64,000 bases of DNA from Flavobacteriales bacterium UBA2104 (GTDB lineage: Bacteria > Bacteroidota > Bacteroidia > Flavobacteriales_D > Crocinitomicaceae), in NCBI GenBank assembly GCA_002331485.1, contig DCYS01000003.1:77161-141160 (forward strand), in the 5' to 3' direction. Shown here one piece after another: positions 42,302-51,000 of the stretch. Each line of letters begins with the position of its first letter. Positions within the stretch are counted from its first letter, which is position 1. The translations under genes were made by a program, and so were the position numbers. The notes beneath the pieces are model-generated. The model saw nothing but the letters and a program-made list of their open reading frames with translations, ran no database searches and had not been told where the DNA came from.

Positions 42302-43570
42302 CTAATTGATTTGGTTCAACTTAAGCTGGTTACCATTGATGATACCAATAACAGATCCCTTGATCTTTGTGTTCATCAGTGGAGAGTTTTTACTTTTCGA
42401 TCGATTCACTGCCTCATTGAATTCCCATTCTTTTCCAGGGTCGAATAGAGTAAAGTCGCTAAAAGCACCTTTATCAATTGGGTTTGTAGGAATTCCAACA
42501 AGATCTCTTGGATTGTTACTGATCTTTTTGATCAACATTTCATGATCGTTCTCAAAATTATTTGACAACGAACCGTATAAAGTTTGAAGCGTAATAGTAC
42601 CGAAAGAAGCATTATCAAACTCTACATCTTTTTCTTCAATATTCTGAGGCTGATGATTAGATACAATACAATCGATCACATCATCTCGTAATCCGTCCCA
42701 TAAAGCGTCTTTATCCTCAGTACTTCTGTATGGTGGAAGGACCTTATGGTTTGTGTCAAAATCCAGCACATCATTCTCTGTATAAAGCAAATGGGAAACA
42801 TGCACGTCACAGGTTACGTTAAGCCCTTTCTTTCGAGCTTCTCTAATGAGTTCAACACTATCTTTTGTGGATATTCCACTGAAATGAAGTCTACCTCCTG
42901 TGTATTCAAGTATACTTAGATCTCTTTGTACTTGTATCTTTTCTCCAACCGATGGTATAGCTTTAAGCCCGGTTTTTACTGAAGCAATACCTTCATTTAC
43001 CTGTCCTTCCCCCATGATCGATTCATTTTGAGGGAAACTAACAACCAAACCATCAAAATTCTGAGCATAGAGTAGTGCTCGATGCATTATTCCAGCAGAA
43101 ACAAAATGAGTAGAATCACTAAATAAATGAACTCCATTTTGAAACATATCGAACATCTCTGATAATTGTTCATGCTTAAGATCTTCAGTGATCGATCCAA
43201 TCGGATGTAATTGAGTAGTTGTACTTTGATTGTGTCCAGTGATATATTTCACCTGAGCTTTAGAATCCGTAACAGGATTGTTATCAGCTGAAAGAAAAAC
43301 GTGTCCAAAGCCACCAGCTTCAGCACATGCGGCTCCTGTTGTTAAGTCTTCCTTGTGCTCATTTCCTGGATCGCAAAAATTTGCTTTTAGATCTGTCCAG
43401 CTATGCGATAAATAAAGATCCTCACTTTCAACGATCTTATCCGCATCTTTTCCATCAATAGAGTCTGCGATATCCACAACTTTACCATTCTCAATCAAAA
43501 GATCCTTCTGAGATCCATGAAAAGGAGAGGTTGGATCTAAAATCGTTGCTTTTTTAATGTAAATCTTCAT
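42302..43570 (-). CDS. Dihydroorotase-like protein with degenerate metal site
   Basis: Amidohydrolase fold of 422 residues aligned end to end with PyrC/AllB type I dihydroorotases (ILDPTSPFHGSQKDLLI, FCDPGNEHKEDLTTGA, DVHVSHLLYTEND, NPIDKGAFSDFTLFDPG). The metal-binding HxH of the first strand is replaced: Lys62 and Asn64 in TDLKANFCDPG. The catalytic DHxPH near the end reads SNHQPQ. So catalysis by the usual mechanism is unlikely. Similar degenerate PyrC-like proteins occur across Flavobacteria. It may support an active partner or have another role. The ATG at 43570 lies 1 base from the BatA gene's end. Confidence 0.87.
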   Translation of the reverse strand: MKIYIKKATILDPTSPFHGSQKDLLIENGKVVDIADSIDGKDADKIVESEDLYLSHSWTDLKANFCDPGNEHKEDLTTGAACAEAGGFGHVFLSADNNPVTDSKAQVKYITGHNQSTTTQLHPIGSITEDLKHEQLSEMFDMFQNGVHLFSDSTHFVSAGIMHRALLYAQNFDGLVVSFPQNESIMGEGQVNEGIASVKTGLKAIPSVGEKIQVQRDLSILEYTGGRLHFSGISTKDSVELIREARKKGLNVTCDVHVSHLLYTENDVLDFDTNHKVLPPYRSTEDKDALWDGLRDDVIDCIVSNHQPQNIEEKDVEFDNASFGTITLQTLYGSLSNNFENDHEMLIKKISNNPRDLVGIPTNPIDKGAFSDFTLFDPGKEWEFNEAVNRSKSKNSPLMNTKIKGSVIGIINGNQLKLNQIN

Positions 43571-43571
43571 G

Positions 43572-45605
43572 CTACAGTTTCCAGAATAATACAATCAACA
43601 TTTCTGTTATGAAAAACACGAGAGCCAAAGTTAAAAGAATTCTCCAGTATTCATTTGGTTTCTCAACAGATAATTGGTGAATATCTTCAAAACTCTCCAA
43701 GGTCTTAAAGCTTGTGTTTTTAACTCCGATAGAAGTTAAGTGCGAACGAATCTCGTCAGGTTCATAATAATTAAGCTTCGATTCTTTGCGATCGTAATTC
43801 AGTGCTAATTGCCCTTTCTTATCGTCATTATGAATGATATCATATGTTCCCGCCTGAATAGACTGATCATTCTCGCCGTGTCGAACATTTATCGAAAGCT
43901 GTTTTGCGTCGAAGCTCATTGAAGGAATAAAACTGTAGTCTTCAGAACGAAGCTCTACTTTTTCATCTTGTTTGACTTCAATTCCTGTTTTAAAACTTTG
44001 TGAAGTTCCTAATTCGAGAGCTAATCCTTGCTGCTGCTGACTTAATTCACCTGCTCTTAACAATAAGGCTGAAAATAATGCTGATTTACTAAAGTCACTA
44101 AACTCATCATTTGCGGCACTGTAAATCATGTAAGTCTTTCGATTACCAGAAGAAACGAATAGGGGAGAACCATCCTCAAGTGCAACAAGCTTATCGTAAT
44201 TCGAATTCGTGTAAATCTGAGATGCAAAATACTTTTGAATAGGTGGCATACGTATATTATCTACCTTTTTATCAAACATTCCCTGGAAGAATGGGAAGGA
44301 AGTAGCGATGTCCTTTATTCTTAATGATTGATCACTCGCACTTTTTATCAGTGGTAAAGAATTCATTTTCAATAATTGATTGTAGGTATTAGGATCAGGA
44401 TCCATTCCAGGTATGATCAGGATACTTTTTCCTCTCTCGTTCAATTGATTGATCTTCGTTCGAATACCTGAGGATATAGAACTTAAACCATTGAGTACGA
44501 TAAGATCAGCATCATTCAAGACATCGATTTTCAATTGCTCAACATCATAAGATTCCAATTTGTAGAAGTCATCCGTTTCATAAACATCCAACGGGTAAGA
44601 TGAAGCATCATTTCCATTAACAATAGATACGTTCAACTCATTTCTAACCTCATAAGAAAAATGGTACGTGTTATCAAAATGGAGTTGCTCATCCAGGATC
44701 TCAACAGTGCCTGTTTGGTAACCATTTTGCTTATTTGTGAAGTTTATCGAAACAACACTTGATTCATTTGCTGGTATATCTACTAATGCTTGTCGATTGG
44801 TTTTTCCTACGTCAAGTTTGATCTCTGCATTGGTAACGGGAGAGTCTCCAAAATTATTCACTCGAACATTAAGTGTACTGTTTACCCCAATACGCTGAAA
44901 GGGCTGATCAAACCAAACTGAATCAATAAATAAGTTTTGTTTTGACTGAGGAGCAAACTGCAGAAACGTATAATATGCAGATGAATCAAGATCTTTCGTA
45001 TTCAGTTCATTGTTCTTTTGTAGATCGGATAGTGAAAGAAACTGTAAGTTACCGCTAAACCCCTCGTTAGTTAGAAAACTCCGAATACTTTTCAGGGGTT
45101 GAAGAGGAGATCTCGAAATAGGAGAGAGGTTGATCATTTCGAGCCTGTCTTGCAGTTCAGTGGCAGTAATTATTCTATGTTCTATTCCAGAAAGTGCGTT
45201 TGTAACCAATACGAAATTCTGAGCTTTTGGCTGCTGATCAACTATACTGCGAAGCGATTCTTTGGCGTGATTCAACAAGTTTCCATTCGTTCCCTTTGCT
45301 GACATAGAGTATGAATTGTCAACATAGACGGCCAGAATGCTATCAGCTGTTCTATTATTTTCTGAAGTAGGAATGTAAGGCTGAGCAAAAGCAAGGACCA
45401 GACAAGAGAAAGCTAACAAACGTGTGATCAATACAAGATAGTGTTTAATACTTTTTGTAGCGTTTGTTTCCTGATCAACCTTCTTAATGAATTGAATGCT
45501 TGAGAAATAGATCGTTTTGTACCTTCTAAAATTGAACAAATGTATGATGATAGGTATAGCTAATACCGCAAACGCCCAAAGAAAAGAAGGGTTTACAAAA
45601 CTCAT
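43572..45605 (-). CDS. BatA-domain membrane protein
   Basis: 677 residues. The BatA N-terminal domain (PF07584-like) covers about 1-85: FVNPSFLWAFAVLAIPIIIHLFNFRRYKTIYFSS with a first membrane helix, and a second helix at LLAFSCLVLAFAQPYI. A von Willebrand A-like region starts at ADSILAVYVDNSYSMSA, with a DxSxS MIDAS-type motif. Long beta-rich extracytoplasmic parts follow, and a final membrane helix (ILLTLALVFFITEMLIVLFW). Such proteins sit in the Bat (aerotolerance) neighbourhoods of Bacteroidetes; the exact role is unsettled. It heads the operon to the PyrC-like and methyltransferase genes. Confidence 0.88.
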   Translation of the reverse strand: MSFVNPSFLWAFAVLAIPIIIHLFNFRRYKTIYFSSIQFIKKVDQETNATKSIKHYLVLITRLLAFSCLVLAFAQPYIPTSENNRTADSILAVYVDNSYSMSAKGTNGNLLNHAKESLRSIVDQQPKAQNFVLVTNALSGIEHRIITATELQDRLEMINLSPISRSPLQPLKSIRSFLTNEGFSGNLQFLSLSDLQKNNELNTKDLDSSAYYTFLQFAPQSKQNLFIDSVWFDQPFQRIGVNSTLNVRVNNFGDSPVTNAEIKLDVGKTNRQALVDIPANESSVVSINFTNKQNGYQTGTVEILDEQLHFDNTYHFSYEVRNELNVSIVNGNDASSYPLDVYETDDFYKLESYDVEQLKIDVLNDADLIVLNGLSSISSGIRTKINQLNERGKSILIIPGMDPDPNTYNQLLKMNSLPLIKSASDQSLRIKDIATSFPFFQGMFDKKVDNIRMPPIQKYFASQIYTNSNYDKLVALEDGSPLFVSSGNRKTYMIYSAANDEFSDFSKSALFSALLLRAGELSQQQQGLALELGTSQSFKTGIEVKQDEKVELRSEDYSFIPSMSFDAKQLSINVRHGENDQSIQAGTYDIIHNDDKKGQLALNYDRKESKLNYYEPDEIRSHLTSIGVKNTSFKTLESFEDIHQLSVEKPNEYWRILLTLALVFFITEMLIVLFWKL

Positions 45606-45609
45606 ATTT

Positions 45610-45617
45610 CAAATATA
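45610..45617 (-). promoter_or_regulatory. Putative -7 box (TATATTTG) of the batA-pyrC-like operon
   Basis: TAnnTTTG on the minus strand, ending only four bases before the ATG at 45605. If active, the transcript would be leaderless or nearly so. No -33 TTG. Confidence 0.4.
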
Positions 45618-45656
45618 ATGCTTTCGCTGTACAGAAGATAGATTGTTAAAAAGTAT

Positions 45657-46439
45657 TTACTTAGCAAATCCATCAAATGCTCCTAAACCAAAAAGAGCAT
45701 AATCATATTTGACAGGGTCCTTTGAGTCAAATCGCTTTAGGTTAGACATTAATTCTTCAAGAGCTTTCCAATCATCCTGTTTTCGATGGAGCAGGCCAAG
45801 TTTGCGAGCTACTCGACCGGTATGTACATCAAGTGGAAGCATTAGTTCACTTGTGGGGATGGAGTTCCATATCCCAAAATCGACTCGATTATTATCATTT
45901 CTAACCATCCAGCGCAAGAACATGTTAATTCGTTTAGCTGCTGAGTTTCTCAAAGGATTCGAAATATGCTTTTCACTTCGCTTTTCATGATCTGTTTGCA
46001 GCATAATATCTCGAAAACTTACAATTCTACCTTTTACACCTGGAATTTCAGGATGTTTGTCAAATGCTTTCTCCAATGATCCTTGTTCTTGATAGATTCG
46101 TTGTAAACTACGGAAAAAGAAATCAAGATCGACCAGATTGAATGTGCGATGAACAAATTTTATATCCTTAAGTGAATCGGTACTATAATTTGACACAAAC
46201 TCGTAAGGCTCATGTTGCATAATGTTCAGTAATCGTTCCCCGTTTTTTATGATCATTGTTCGGTTTCCCCAGGCAATTGTAGCCATTAATAGAGCGGTTA
46301 TCTCTATATCTTTAGGGTTCTCAAATCGATGAGAGATCTGAATTGGGTCACTAGAAATAAATGATTTAGCATTAAACTCTTGAACCTTTACTTCAAGTAA
46401 ATCGCGAACTGCCTTTTCTTCTTCAGATAAATTTTCCAT
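45657..46439 (-). CDS. TIGR02757 family protein (DUF2400)
   Basis: 260 residues, helical. Family markers are FISSDPIQISHRF, ALLMATIAWGNRTMIIKNGERLL, KRINMFLRWMVRND and IPTSELMLPLDVHTGRVARKLGL, the last reminiscent of HhH-glycosylase folds. The family is common in Bacteroidetes and its function is not established; the HhH-like helices suggest DNA binding or base-excision enzyme ancestry. It overlaps the ABC ATPase gene by 17 bases and is probably co-translated with it. Confidence 0.88.
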   Translation of the reverse strand: MENLSEEEKAVRDLLEVKVQEFNAKSFISSDPIQISHRFENPKDIEITALLMATIAWGNRTMIIKNGERLLNIMQHEPYEFVSNYSTDSLKDIKFVHRTFNLVDLDFFFRSLQRIYQEQGSLEKAFDKHPEIPGVKGRIVSFRDIMLQTDHEKRSEKHISNPLRNSAAKRINMFLRWMVRNDNNRVDFGIWNSIPTSELMLPLDVHTGRVARKLGLLHRKQDDWKALEELMSNLKRFDSKDPVKYDYALFGLGAFDGFAK

Positions 46440-47073
46440 CTGCCATTTCTAGCTTACGATCAGAAATATTTGCTAAATCTGTATTGTGCGTTACGATAAC
46501 GAATGTTTGATCGAACTGTTCTCTTAGGTCGAAAAACAATTGATGTAATTCTTCCGAATTTTTGGTATCCAGATTTCCAGACGGTTCATCAGCCAAGATT
46601 AATTTTGGTTGATTGATCAATGCTCTGGCAACTGCAACTCTTTGTTGTTCTCCTCCAGATAAGGCATTCGGCTTATGATGATCTCTACTTGATAGATTCA
46701 AAAAAGACAATAATTCTTTAGCTCTTTTCTCTGCTTCAGCTTTATTATCTCCTTTTATCAATGCAGGAAGAATGATGTTTTCAATTGCTGTGAACTCAGG
46801 AAGTAACTGATGAAACTGAAAAACAAATCCGATCTCTCTATTTCTGAACTTAGAAAGCTGTTTCTGATTCAAAGAAAATGGAGAAGTACCATCCAACTCG
46901 TAAAGTCCTTCATCTGGGTTTTCTAAAGTTCCGAGGATCTGGAGTAGGGTAGTTTTACCAGCTCCAGAAGCACCAACAATAGATATAAGTTCATTTTTCT
47001 TTATCGAAAGGTCAATTCCTTTCAACACCTGAACATCTCCGTATGATTTCGTAATTCCTTCTGCGTGGATCAT
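46423..47073 (-). CDS. lolD: LolD-like ABC transporter ATP-binding protein
   Basis: 216 residues. Walker A GASGAGKTTLL near residue 35, Q loop FVFQFHQLLPEFTA, signature ALSGGEQQRVAVARAL, Walker B LILADEPSGNLD and the switch His in VIVTHN. The Q-loop sequence and length are those of LolD/MacB-type ATPases, which energise lipoprotein release from the inner membrane or related extraction. The permease (LolC/E) gene is not adjacent. The TIGR02757 gene overlaps its 3' end. Confidence 0.87.
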   Translation of the reverse strand: MIHAEGITKSYGDVQVLKGIDLSIKKNELISIVGASGAGKTTLLQILGTLENPDEGLYELDGTSPFSLNQKQLSKFRNREIGFVFQFHQLLPEFTAIENIILPALIKGDNKAEAEKRAKELLSFLNLSSRDHHKPNALSGGEQQRVAVARALINQPKLILADEPSGNLDTKNSEELHQLFFDLREQFDQTFVIVTHNTDLANISDRKLEMADGKFI

Positions 47074-47188
47074 AATAGCGAAAGTAATGATTTCATGCGA
47101 TAGACACTCGTTATTCGTTTATTTAATCTTTTTTAACTATAACTATAACGTATTCTGATTGACGCTAAGTAGTTTAGAACTATTCTTT

Positions 47189-47219
47189 TTGTTGAGCGAA
47201 CCAAAAAAGCGTACATTTG
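47189..47219 (+). promoter_or_regulatory. Promoter of the M50 protease-Smr operon (-33 TTG, -7 TACATTTG)
   Basis: TTG at 47189-47191 and again at 47192-47194, then TACATTTG (47212-47219), giving 20 or 17 bases of spacing, within the Bacteroidetes range. The -7 box ends 10 bases before the ATG at 47230, so the leader is very short. Confidence 0.55.
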
Positions 47220-47229
47220 TTTACAACGC

Positions 47230-48180
47230 ATGAGTGAATTTGAATCATATTACCCACCAAAGCCTGAAATAGAAAGAAAAGATCCAAAAAGACATATTTC
47301 AATAACGATCCTTTCCATTATAGTTTTCGCTTTGACTTTCTCAATTATTACAGATGATTATGTATTGATCGGTTTATTGGTGGGAGTTCTGTTTTTACAC
47401 GAACTAGGACATTTTCTTGTGATGAAGTTTTTTGGTTACACGAACCTTTCTATGCTCTTTATTCCTTTTATCGGTGCTATGGTATCAGGGAAAAAGAAGA
47501 TCTATTCTCAGATTGAAAGTTCATTGATGATCATGGCTGGTCCGGTCCCAGGAATAGTTATCGGCTATTTTTTAATGAATTACGGGGTGGGAACTGAAGC
47601 TCATATTGCTACACAAGCTGGTGCTATCCTCATTTTATTGAATGTACTTAACTTGATTCCGCTTGATCCATTGGATGGTGGTCAGTTATTCAGAATACTC
47701 TATTTCAGGAAGTATGAACTATTCCAATTCGTTTTTGCGGTTATCTCATCCTTGAGCATGGTGATTTTAGGAGTGTGGCTTAATTCATGGATCTTAACAG
47801 CATTTGGAGTATTACTTGGGCTCAGAATTAAAAGTAAACACAAGATATACCTTATTCGCAAAGAACTTCGTGACGCTCATTTGAATTATGAAGCGAACTA
47901 TGAAGATTTATCTGATAAGACATACAAGCATCTAAAGAATATTGTAGAAGGTCATACACCTGTCTTAATAGATATCAAAGAAAATTCAGACGATTATAAA
48001 TATGATCAGATCGTTGCTCGTCAAGTAGACAAAGTTCTTTATCCACCAACTACAAACGATGCATCTTTTGGATACAAAGCTATAATGTTCCTAGTCTGGG
48101 CTGGCGCTATAACACTGGCGATCTATTCATTTTTAAATATTGACCTAAACGTTTTGATCTATGCATTTCAAAGTAGGTGA
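47230..48180 (+). CDS. Site-2 protease (M50) family membrane protease
   Basis: 316 residues. Zinc motif HELGH at His57-Glu58-His61 and the third ligand region LDPLDGGQLF with Asp149. Five or more membrane segments (IVFALTFSIIT, LIGLLVGVLFL, SLMIMAGPVPGIVIGYFL, AGAILILLNVLNLI, FVFAVISSLSMVILGVWL) and a final helix near residue 290. S2P-type enzymes cut membrane-bound substrates such as anti-sigma factors. There is no PDZ domain; the ~100-residue cytosolic C-terminal stretch is of unknown role. The substrate is not suggested by neighbours. It overlaps the Smr gene by 20 bases. Confidence 0.9.
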   Translation: MSEFESYYPPKPEIERKDPKRHISITILSIIVFALTFSIITDDYVLIGLLVGVLFLHELGHFLVMKFFGYTNLSMLFIPFIGAMVSGKKKIYSQIESSLMIMAGPVPGIVIGYFLMNYGVGTEAHIATQAGAILILLNVLNLIPLDPLDGGQLFRILYFRKYELFQFVFAVISSLSMVILGVWLNSWILTAFGVLLGLRIKSKHKIYLIRKELRDAHLNYEANYEDLSDKTYKHLKNIVEGHTPVLIDIKENSDDYKYDQIVARQVDKVLYPPTTNDASFGYKAIMFLVWAGAITLAIYSFLNIDLNVLIYAFQSR

Positions 48181-48706
48181 GAAGGTTCGGTTCCTGTCTG
48201 AAACGGGAGAAGGTACGATCATTTCATTCAAGAATGAGCACAATGTGATCGTTGAGGATGAAACTGGATTCGAAAATGAATATCCTATACAACAACTCGT
48301 AAAGATATACGGTGATCAAACGGATGCAATACAAGGTGGTTATGATGTTGAGCTAGCAGATGATTCAGCATTGTCTCCAACAAAGAGTGGGGAAGAGGTG
48401 AGTGAAATTGTTCAGCGAAAAGGGTATTGGGAGATCGATCTGCACACACATGCTCTGCTGGAAAGTGAAGCCGGCATGACAAGTGGTGAACTTTTGAATC
48501 ATCAACTATTTGAACTTAAACGATTTTATAGAACTGCTCGTGAGAAACACATTAGAAAGATCGTGATCATTCATGGAGTAGGTCAGGGTGTGTTGAGAGG
48601 AGAGGTCAGACATTTTTTAGAAGGACAAGAGAATGTATCATTCTACGACGCTGATTTTAGAGAATATGGAAAAGGTGCTACGGAAGTAGAACTTTATTAT
48701 CAATAA
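48161..48706 (+). CDS. Smr-domain protein
   Basis: 181 residues. The N-terminal part (FKVGEKVRFLSETGEGTII, VIVEDETGFENEYPIQQLV) is a KOW/SH3-like DUF2027-type domain. The C-terminal Smr domain (about 98-181) has WEIDLHTHALLES and the active HGVGQGVLRGEVRHFL. Smr domains cut or bind nucleic acid, e.g. branched DNA or colliding-ribosome mRNA. The combination with a DUF2027-like part is common in Bacteroidetes. Its ATG overlaps the M50 gene by 20 bases, indicating coupled translation. Confidence 0.88.
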   Translation: MHFKVGEKVRFLSETGEGTIISFKNEHNVIVEDETGFENEYPIQQLVKIYGDQTDAIQGGYDVELADDSALSPTKSGEEVSEIVQRKGYWEIDLHTHALLESEAGMTSGELLNHQLFELKRFYRTAREKHIRKIVIIHGVGQGVLRGEVRHFLEGQENVSFYDADFREYGKGATEVELYYQ

Positions 48707-48731
48707 ACTGTTTGGAAGTAAATTAAAAACT

Positions 48732-49271
48732 ATGAAAACTATACTTACAATTTTAACCATTGCATTGACAATAGGTATTTCTAACGCTCAGGAAAAGAGC
48801 ATCTATGATTTTAAAGTTAAGGACATCAATGGAGAAACATTCGATCTATCGACTTTAAAAGGAAAGAAAGTGATGATCGTAAATACAGCTTCAAAATGTG
48901 GTCTAACGCCGCAGTATGAGCAGTTACAATCTGTTTATGAAGAATATGGAGGTGACGATTTCGTTATTGTTGGTTTTCCTGCAAATAACTTTATGAGTCA
49001 GGAACCTGGAGATGAAGAAGAGATCAAAGCGTTTTGCAAAAAGAATTATGGTGTTACATTTCCAATGATGTCGAAGATCTCTGTGAAAGGAGACGACATG
49101 CATCCATTATACAAGTTTTTGACGCAAAAATCAATGAATGGGCACAGTGATAACGAGGTTCAGTGGAATTTTCAAAAGTATTTGATCAACGAAGAGGGTG
49201 AACTTGAGCAAGTAATTCATCCACGTGTTAAACCAGACAGTGGGAAGATTATCCAATGGATCAAAGGATAA
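48732..49271 (+). CDS. Secreted glutathione peroxidase-like thiol peroxidase
   Basis: Signal peptide of about 19 residues (LTILTIALTIGISNAQ) and a GPx fold. The peroxidatic Cys56 lies in NTASKCGLTPQYEQLQ, and the resolving-type Cys in EIKAFCKKNYGVTFPMM. The GPx tetrad Gln is kept in FPANNFMSQEPG and the Trp in QWNFQKYLIN. No selenocysteine codon. As in most bacterial GPx of this type, thioredoxin is the likely reductant. It is probably periplasmic, removing lipid or hydrogen peroxides. Terminator follows. Confidence 0.93.
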   Translation: MKTILTILTIALTIGISNAQEKSIYDFKVKDINGETFDLSTLKGKKVMIVNTASKCGLTPQYEQLQSVYEEYGGDDFVIVGFPANNFMSQEPGDEEEIKAFCKKNYGVTFPMMSKISVKGDDMHPLYKFLTQKSMNGHSDNEVQWNFQKYLINEEGELEQVIHPRVKPDSGKIIQWIKG

Positions 49272-49289
49272 GATCAAACGAATGAATTA

Positions 49290-49320
49290 AAAAGCGGCAT
49301 TATTGATGTCGCTTTTTTTG
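49290..49320 (+). terminator. Rho-independent terminator of the gpx gene
   Basis: Stem AAAAGCG (49291-49297) with CGCTTTT (49111+200, i.e. 49311-49317), extended by GCA/TGT pairing, then a T run to 49320. Confidence 0.85.
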
Positions 49321-49401
49321 TATCTGGCCACATTTTATTGATTCTCAATCTATATTTATTGATGTTAAAGCGAATAATTAGTATTCCTGCTGTATATTCC
49401 T

Positions 49402-49409
49402 TAGCTTTG
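49402..49409 (+). promoter_or_regulatory. Putative -7 box (TAGCTTTG) of the cold-shock-domain gene
   Basis: TAnnTTTG, with the ATG 76 bases further, leaving a leader of about 70 bases, longer than most here. The box sits in a palindrome (AGCTTTGTAAAAGCT). GGAGG stands 20 bases before the ATG, too far to be a normal ribosome-binding site. Confidence 0.35.
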
Positions 49410-49485
49410 TAAAAGCTGGATTTCGTTACACCAGACAAAGTTTTTTTATTCCTTGGTAACGGAGGAACAATACGTAAAATAATAC

Positions 49486-49944
49486 ATGGGAAGATCACAA
49501 GAGTCATTTAGCAAAAGAGAAAAAGAAAAGAAGAAGGCAAAGAAGAAGAAAGAGAAACAGCTAAAGAAAGAACAACGTCAAGAAGAAAAATCTGATGGGA
49601 AAACATCATTGGATGACATGATCGCTTACGTTGATGAATACGGTAACATTGTCGATACGCCGCCGGAAGAGCAAGATCGAGAAGAAGTTGATGCAGAAGA
49701 CATCGTTGTAGGTGTACCATCAAAAGAAGAAGGTGACGAACCAGATGAAAACACTGGTAAAGTAACTTTCTACGACAGTAACAAAGGATTTGGATTTATC
49801 ACGGACAGTCATGACGGTGAGAAATTATTCTTCCACATTAACAATGTTGTTGGAGAAGAATTCATGGAAGAAGGCGATAAAGTTAAATTCGACAAAGCAA
49901 GAGGTAAAAAAGGAATGGATGCGATCAATGTTGAGCGTATTTAA
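49486..49944 (+). CDS. Cold-shock-domain protein with Lys/Glu-rich N-terminal extension
   Basis: 152 residues. Residues 1-37 are strongly basic and helical (KREKEKKKAKKKKEKQLKKE). An acidic linker follows (about 38-87). The C-terminal CSD (about 88-152) has TGKVTFYDSNKGFGFITD and the RNP2-like LFFHINNV. CSD proteins bind single-stranded RNA or DNA. This basic extension is regularly found on Bacteroidetes CSD proteins. A long leader upstream is a possible regulatory site, as in other cold-shock genes. Confidence 0.9.
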   Translation: MGRSQESFSKREKEKKKAKKKKEKQLKKEQRQEEKSDGKTSLDDMIAYVDEYGNIVDTPPEEQDREEVDAEDIVVGVPSKEEGDEPDENTGKVTFYDSNKGFGFITDSHDGEKLFFHINNVVGEEFMEEGDKVKFDKARGKKGMDAINVERI

Positions 49945-49968
49945 GTCTAATTACATATAGAATTGTAT

Positions 49969-49996
49969 AAAGAGTGATTTCGGTCACTCTTTTTTA
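49969..49996 (+). terminator. Rho-independent terminator of the CSD gene
   Basis: Stem AGAGTGA (49971-49977) with TCACTCT (49984-49990) and a T run after. Confidence 0.85.
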
Positions 49997-50072
49997 TTAT
50001 ATACTTTTGTCTTATAATTAATATTATGTTAAATAGGATTATTCGTAATACTATTACTATCTTGGCAAACTT

Positions 50073-50792
50073 ATGAATACCTCCTCTCAGCCAGATATTG
50101 ATAAAATCGAAATTATCTATGAAGATGATCACCTACTCGTCGTCAATAAGCCAAATAATTACCTGGTACATCATTCTCATTATGCTCGTAATATTCAGGA
50201 AGCAACTTTACTGGATAAATTAAAAGAACAGATTATTCAACCATTATATCCTGTTCATCGATTGGATCGTAAAACGTCAGGTGTTCTACTCTTGGCTAAA
50301 GAAAAAGAATTTGTTAGCGAAATACAGCAGTTATTCACGGACAATCGTATAGAAAAGAATTATTACGCAATTCTCAGAGGTTTTGTTGATGAAAAACTTA
50401 CAGTCGATTCTCCAGTAAAAAATGACAAAGGAATTTATAAAGATGCTATCACGCATTTAACTTGTCTAAAACAAATCGAATTAGATATCCCTGTGCATCC
50501 TTATGATCGCTCACGTTACAGTTTGGTGAAGTTAATTCCAGAAACTGGTAGAATGCATCAGCTGCGAATTCATACAAACAAGATCAGTCATCCAATTATT
50601 GGTGATTATAAATACGGTGATCGCTTTCATAATCGAATGTTTGAGGAGAATTTCGACTGTCATTACATGTTTCTACATGCTAAAACACTGAGCTTTGAGC
50701 ATCCATTTATGGATAAGCAACTGACTTTGAATGCTGGATTTCCTGCAGATTGGGATATTATGTTAAATAGATTTGGGTGGCAATTAGATTAA
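50073..50792 (+). CDS. RluA-family pseudouridine synthase (TruC-like)
   Basis: 239 residues, without an S4 domain, as in TruC. The start IEIIYEDDHLLVVNKPNNYLVH and the catalytic Asp in PVHRLDRKTSGVLLLAKE are clear; GRMHQLRIHTNKISHPIIGD closes the active site. It makes pseudouridine in tRNA (U65 for TruC) or rRNA; which site is not decided by the sequence. A bidirectional terminator follows 157 bases downstream. Confidence 0.9.
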   Translation: MNTSSQPDIDKIEIIYEDDHLLVVNKPNNYLVHHSHYARNIQEATLLDKLKEQIIQPLYPVHRLDRKTSGVLLLAKEKEFVSEIQQLFTDNRIEKNYYAILRGFVDEKLTVDSPVKNDKGIYKDAITHLTCLKQIELDIPVHPYDRSRYSLVKLIPETGRMHQLRIHTNKISHPIIGDYKYGDRFHNRMFEENFDCHYMFLHAKTLSFEHPFMDKQLTLNAGFPADWDIMLNRFGWQLD

Positions 50793-50910
50793 CTACAAGA
50801 TTCACAAGGGTTTATGGTGTTGTTTTTGGAATGAATACTGTAAATACTAGGTTTTAAACTTAACCACAAGGGACACTAAGTTCACAGGGTTTTATGATAC
50901 TATCTTTGGT
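50790..50910. repeat. Imperfect direct repeat of about 37 bp
   Basis: TTCACAAGGGTTTATGGTG with neighbours (about 50790-50828) recurs as TTCACAGGGTTTTATGATA with neighbours (about 50870-50910), both ending in TTTGG. ACCACAAGG precedes the second copy. No gene lies here. Sequences rich in CACAAG/TTCACA motifs are common non-coding remnants in Bacteroidetes, an impression, not a search. Confidence 0.4.
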
Positions 50911-50948
50911 GTAATTAACTCTAAATTCTAAGTCTTAAATTTTAAACT

Positions 50949-50980
50949 AAAAAAGGCTGCTCTTTAGAGACAGCCTTTTG
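50949..50980. terminator. Bidirectional terminator
   Basis: Stem AAAAGGCTG (50951-50959) with CAGCCTTTT (50971-50979), A run on the left and T on the right. It serves the rightward pseudouridine synthase and the leftward T9SS protein. Confidence 0.82.
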
Positions 50981-51000
50981 ATAATCAAATTAAAACTCAA

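Noticed and set aside
49274..49507. Minus-strand frame of 77 codons between gpx and the CSD gene
   Set aside because: It covers the gpx terminator hairpin and the CSD promoter region and has no recognisable domain.
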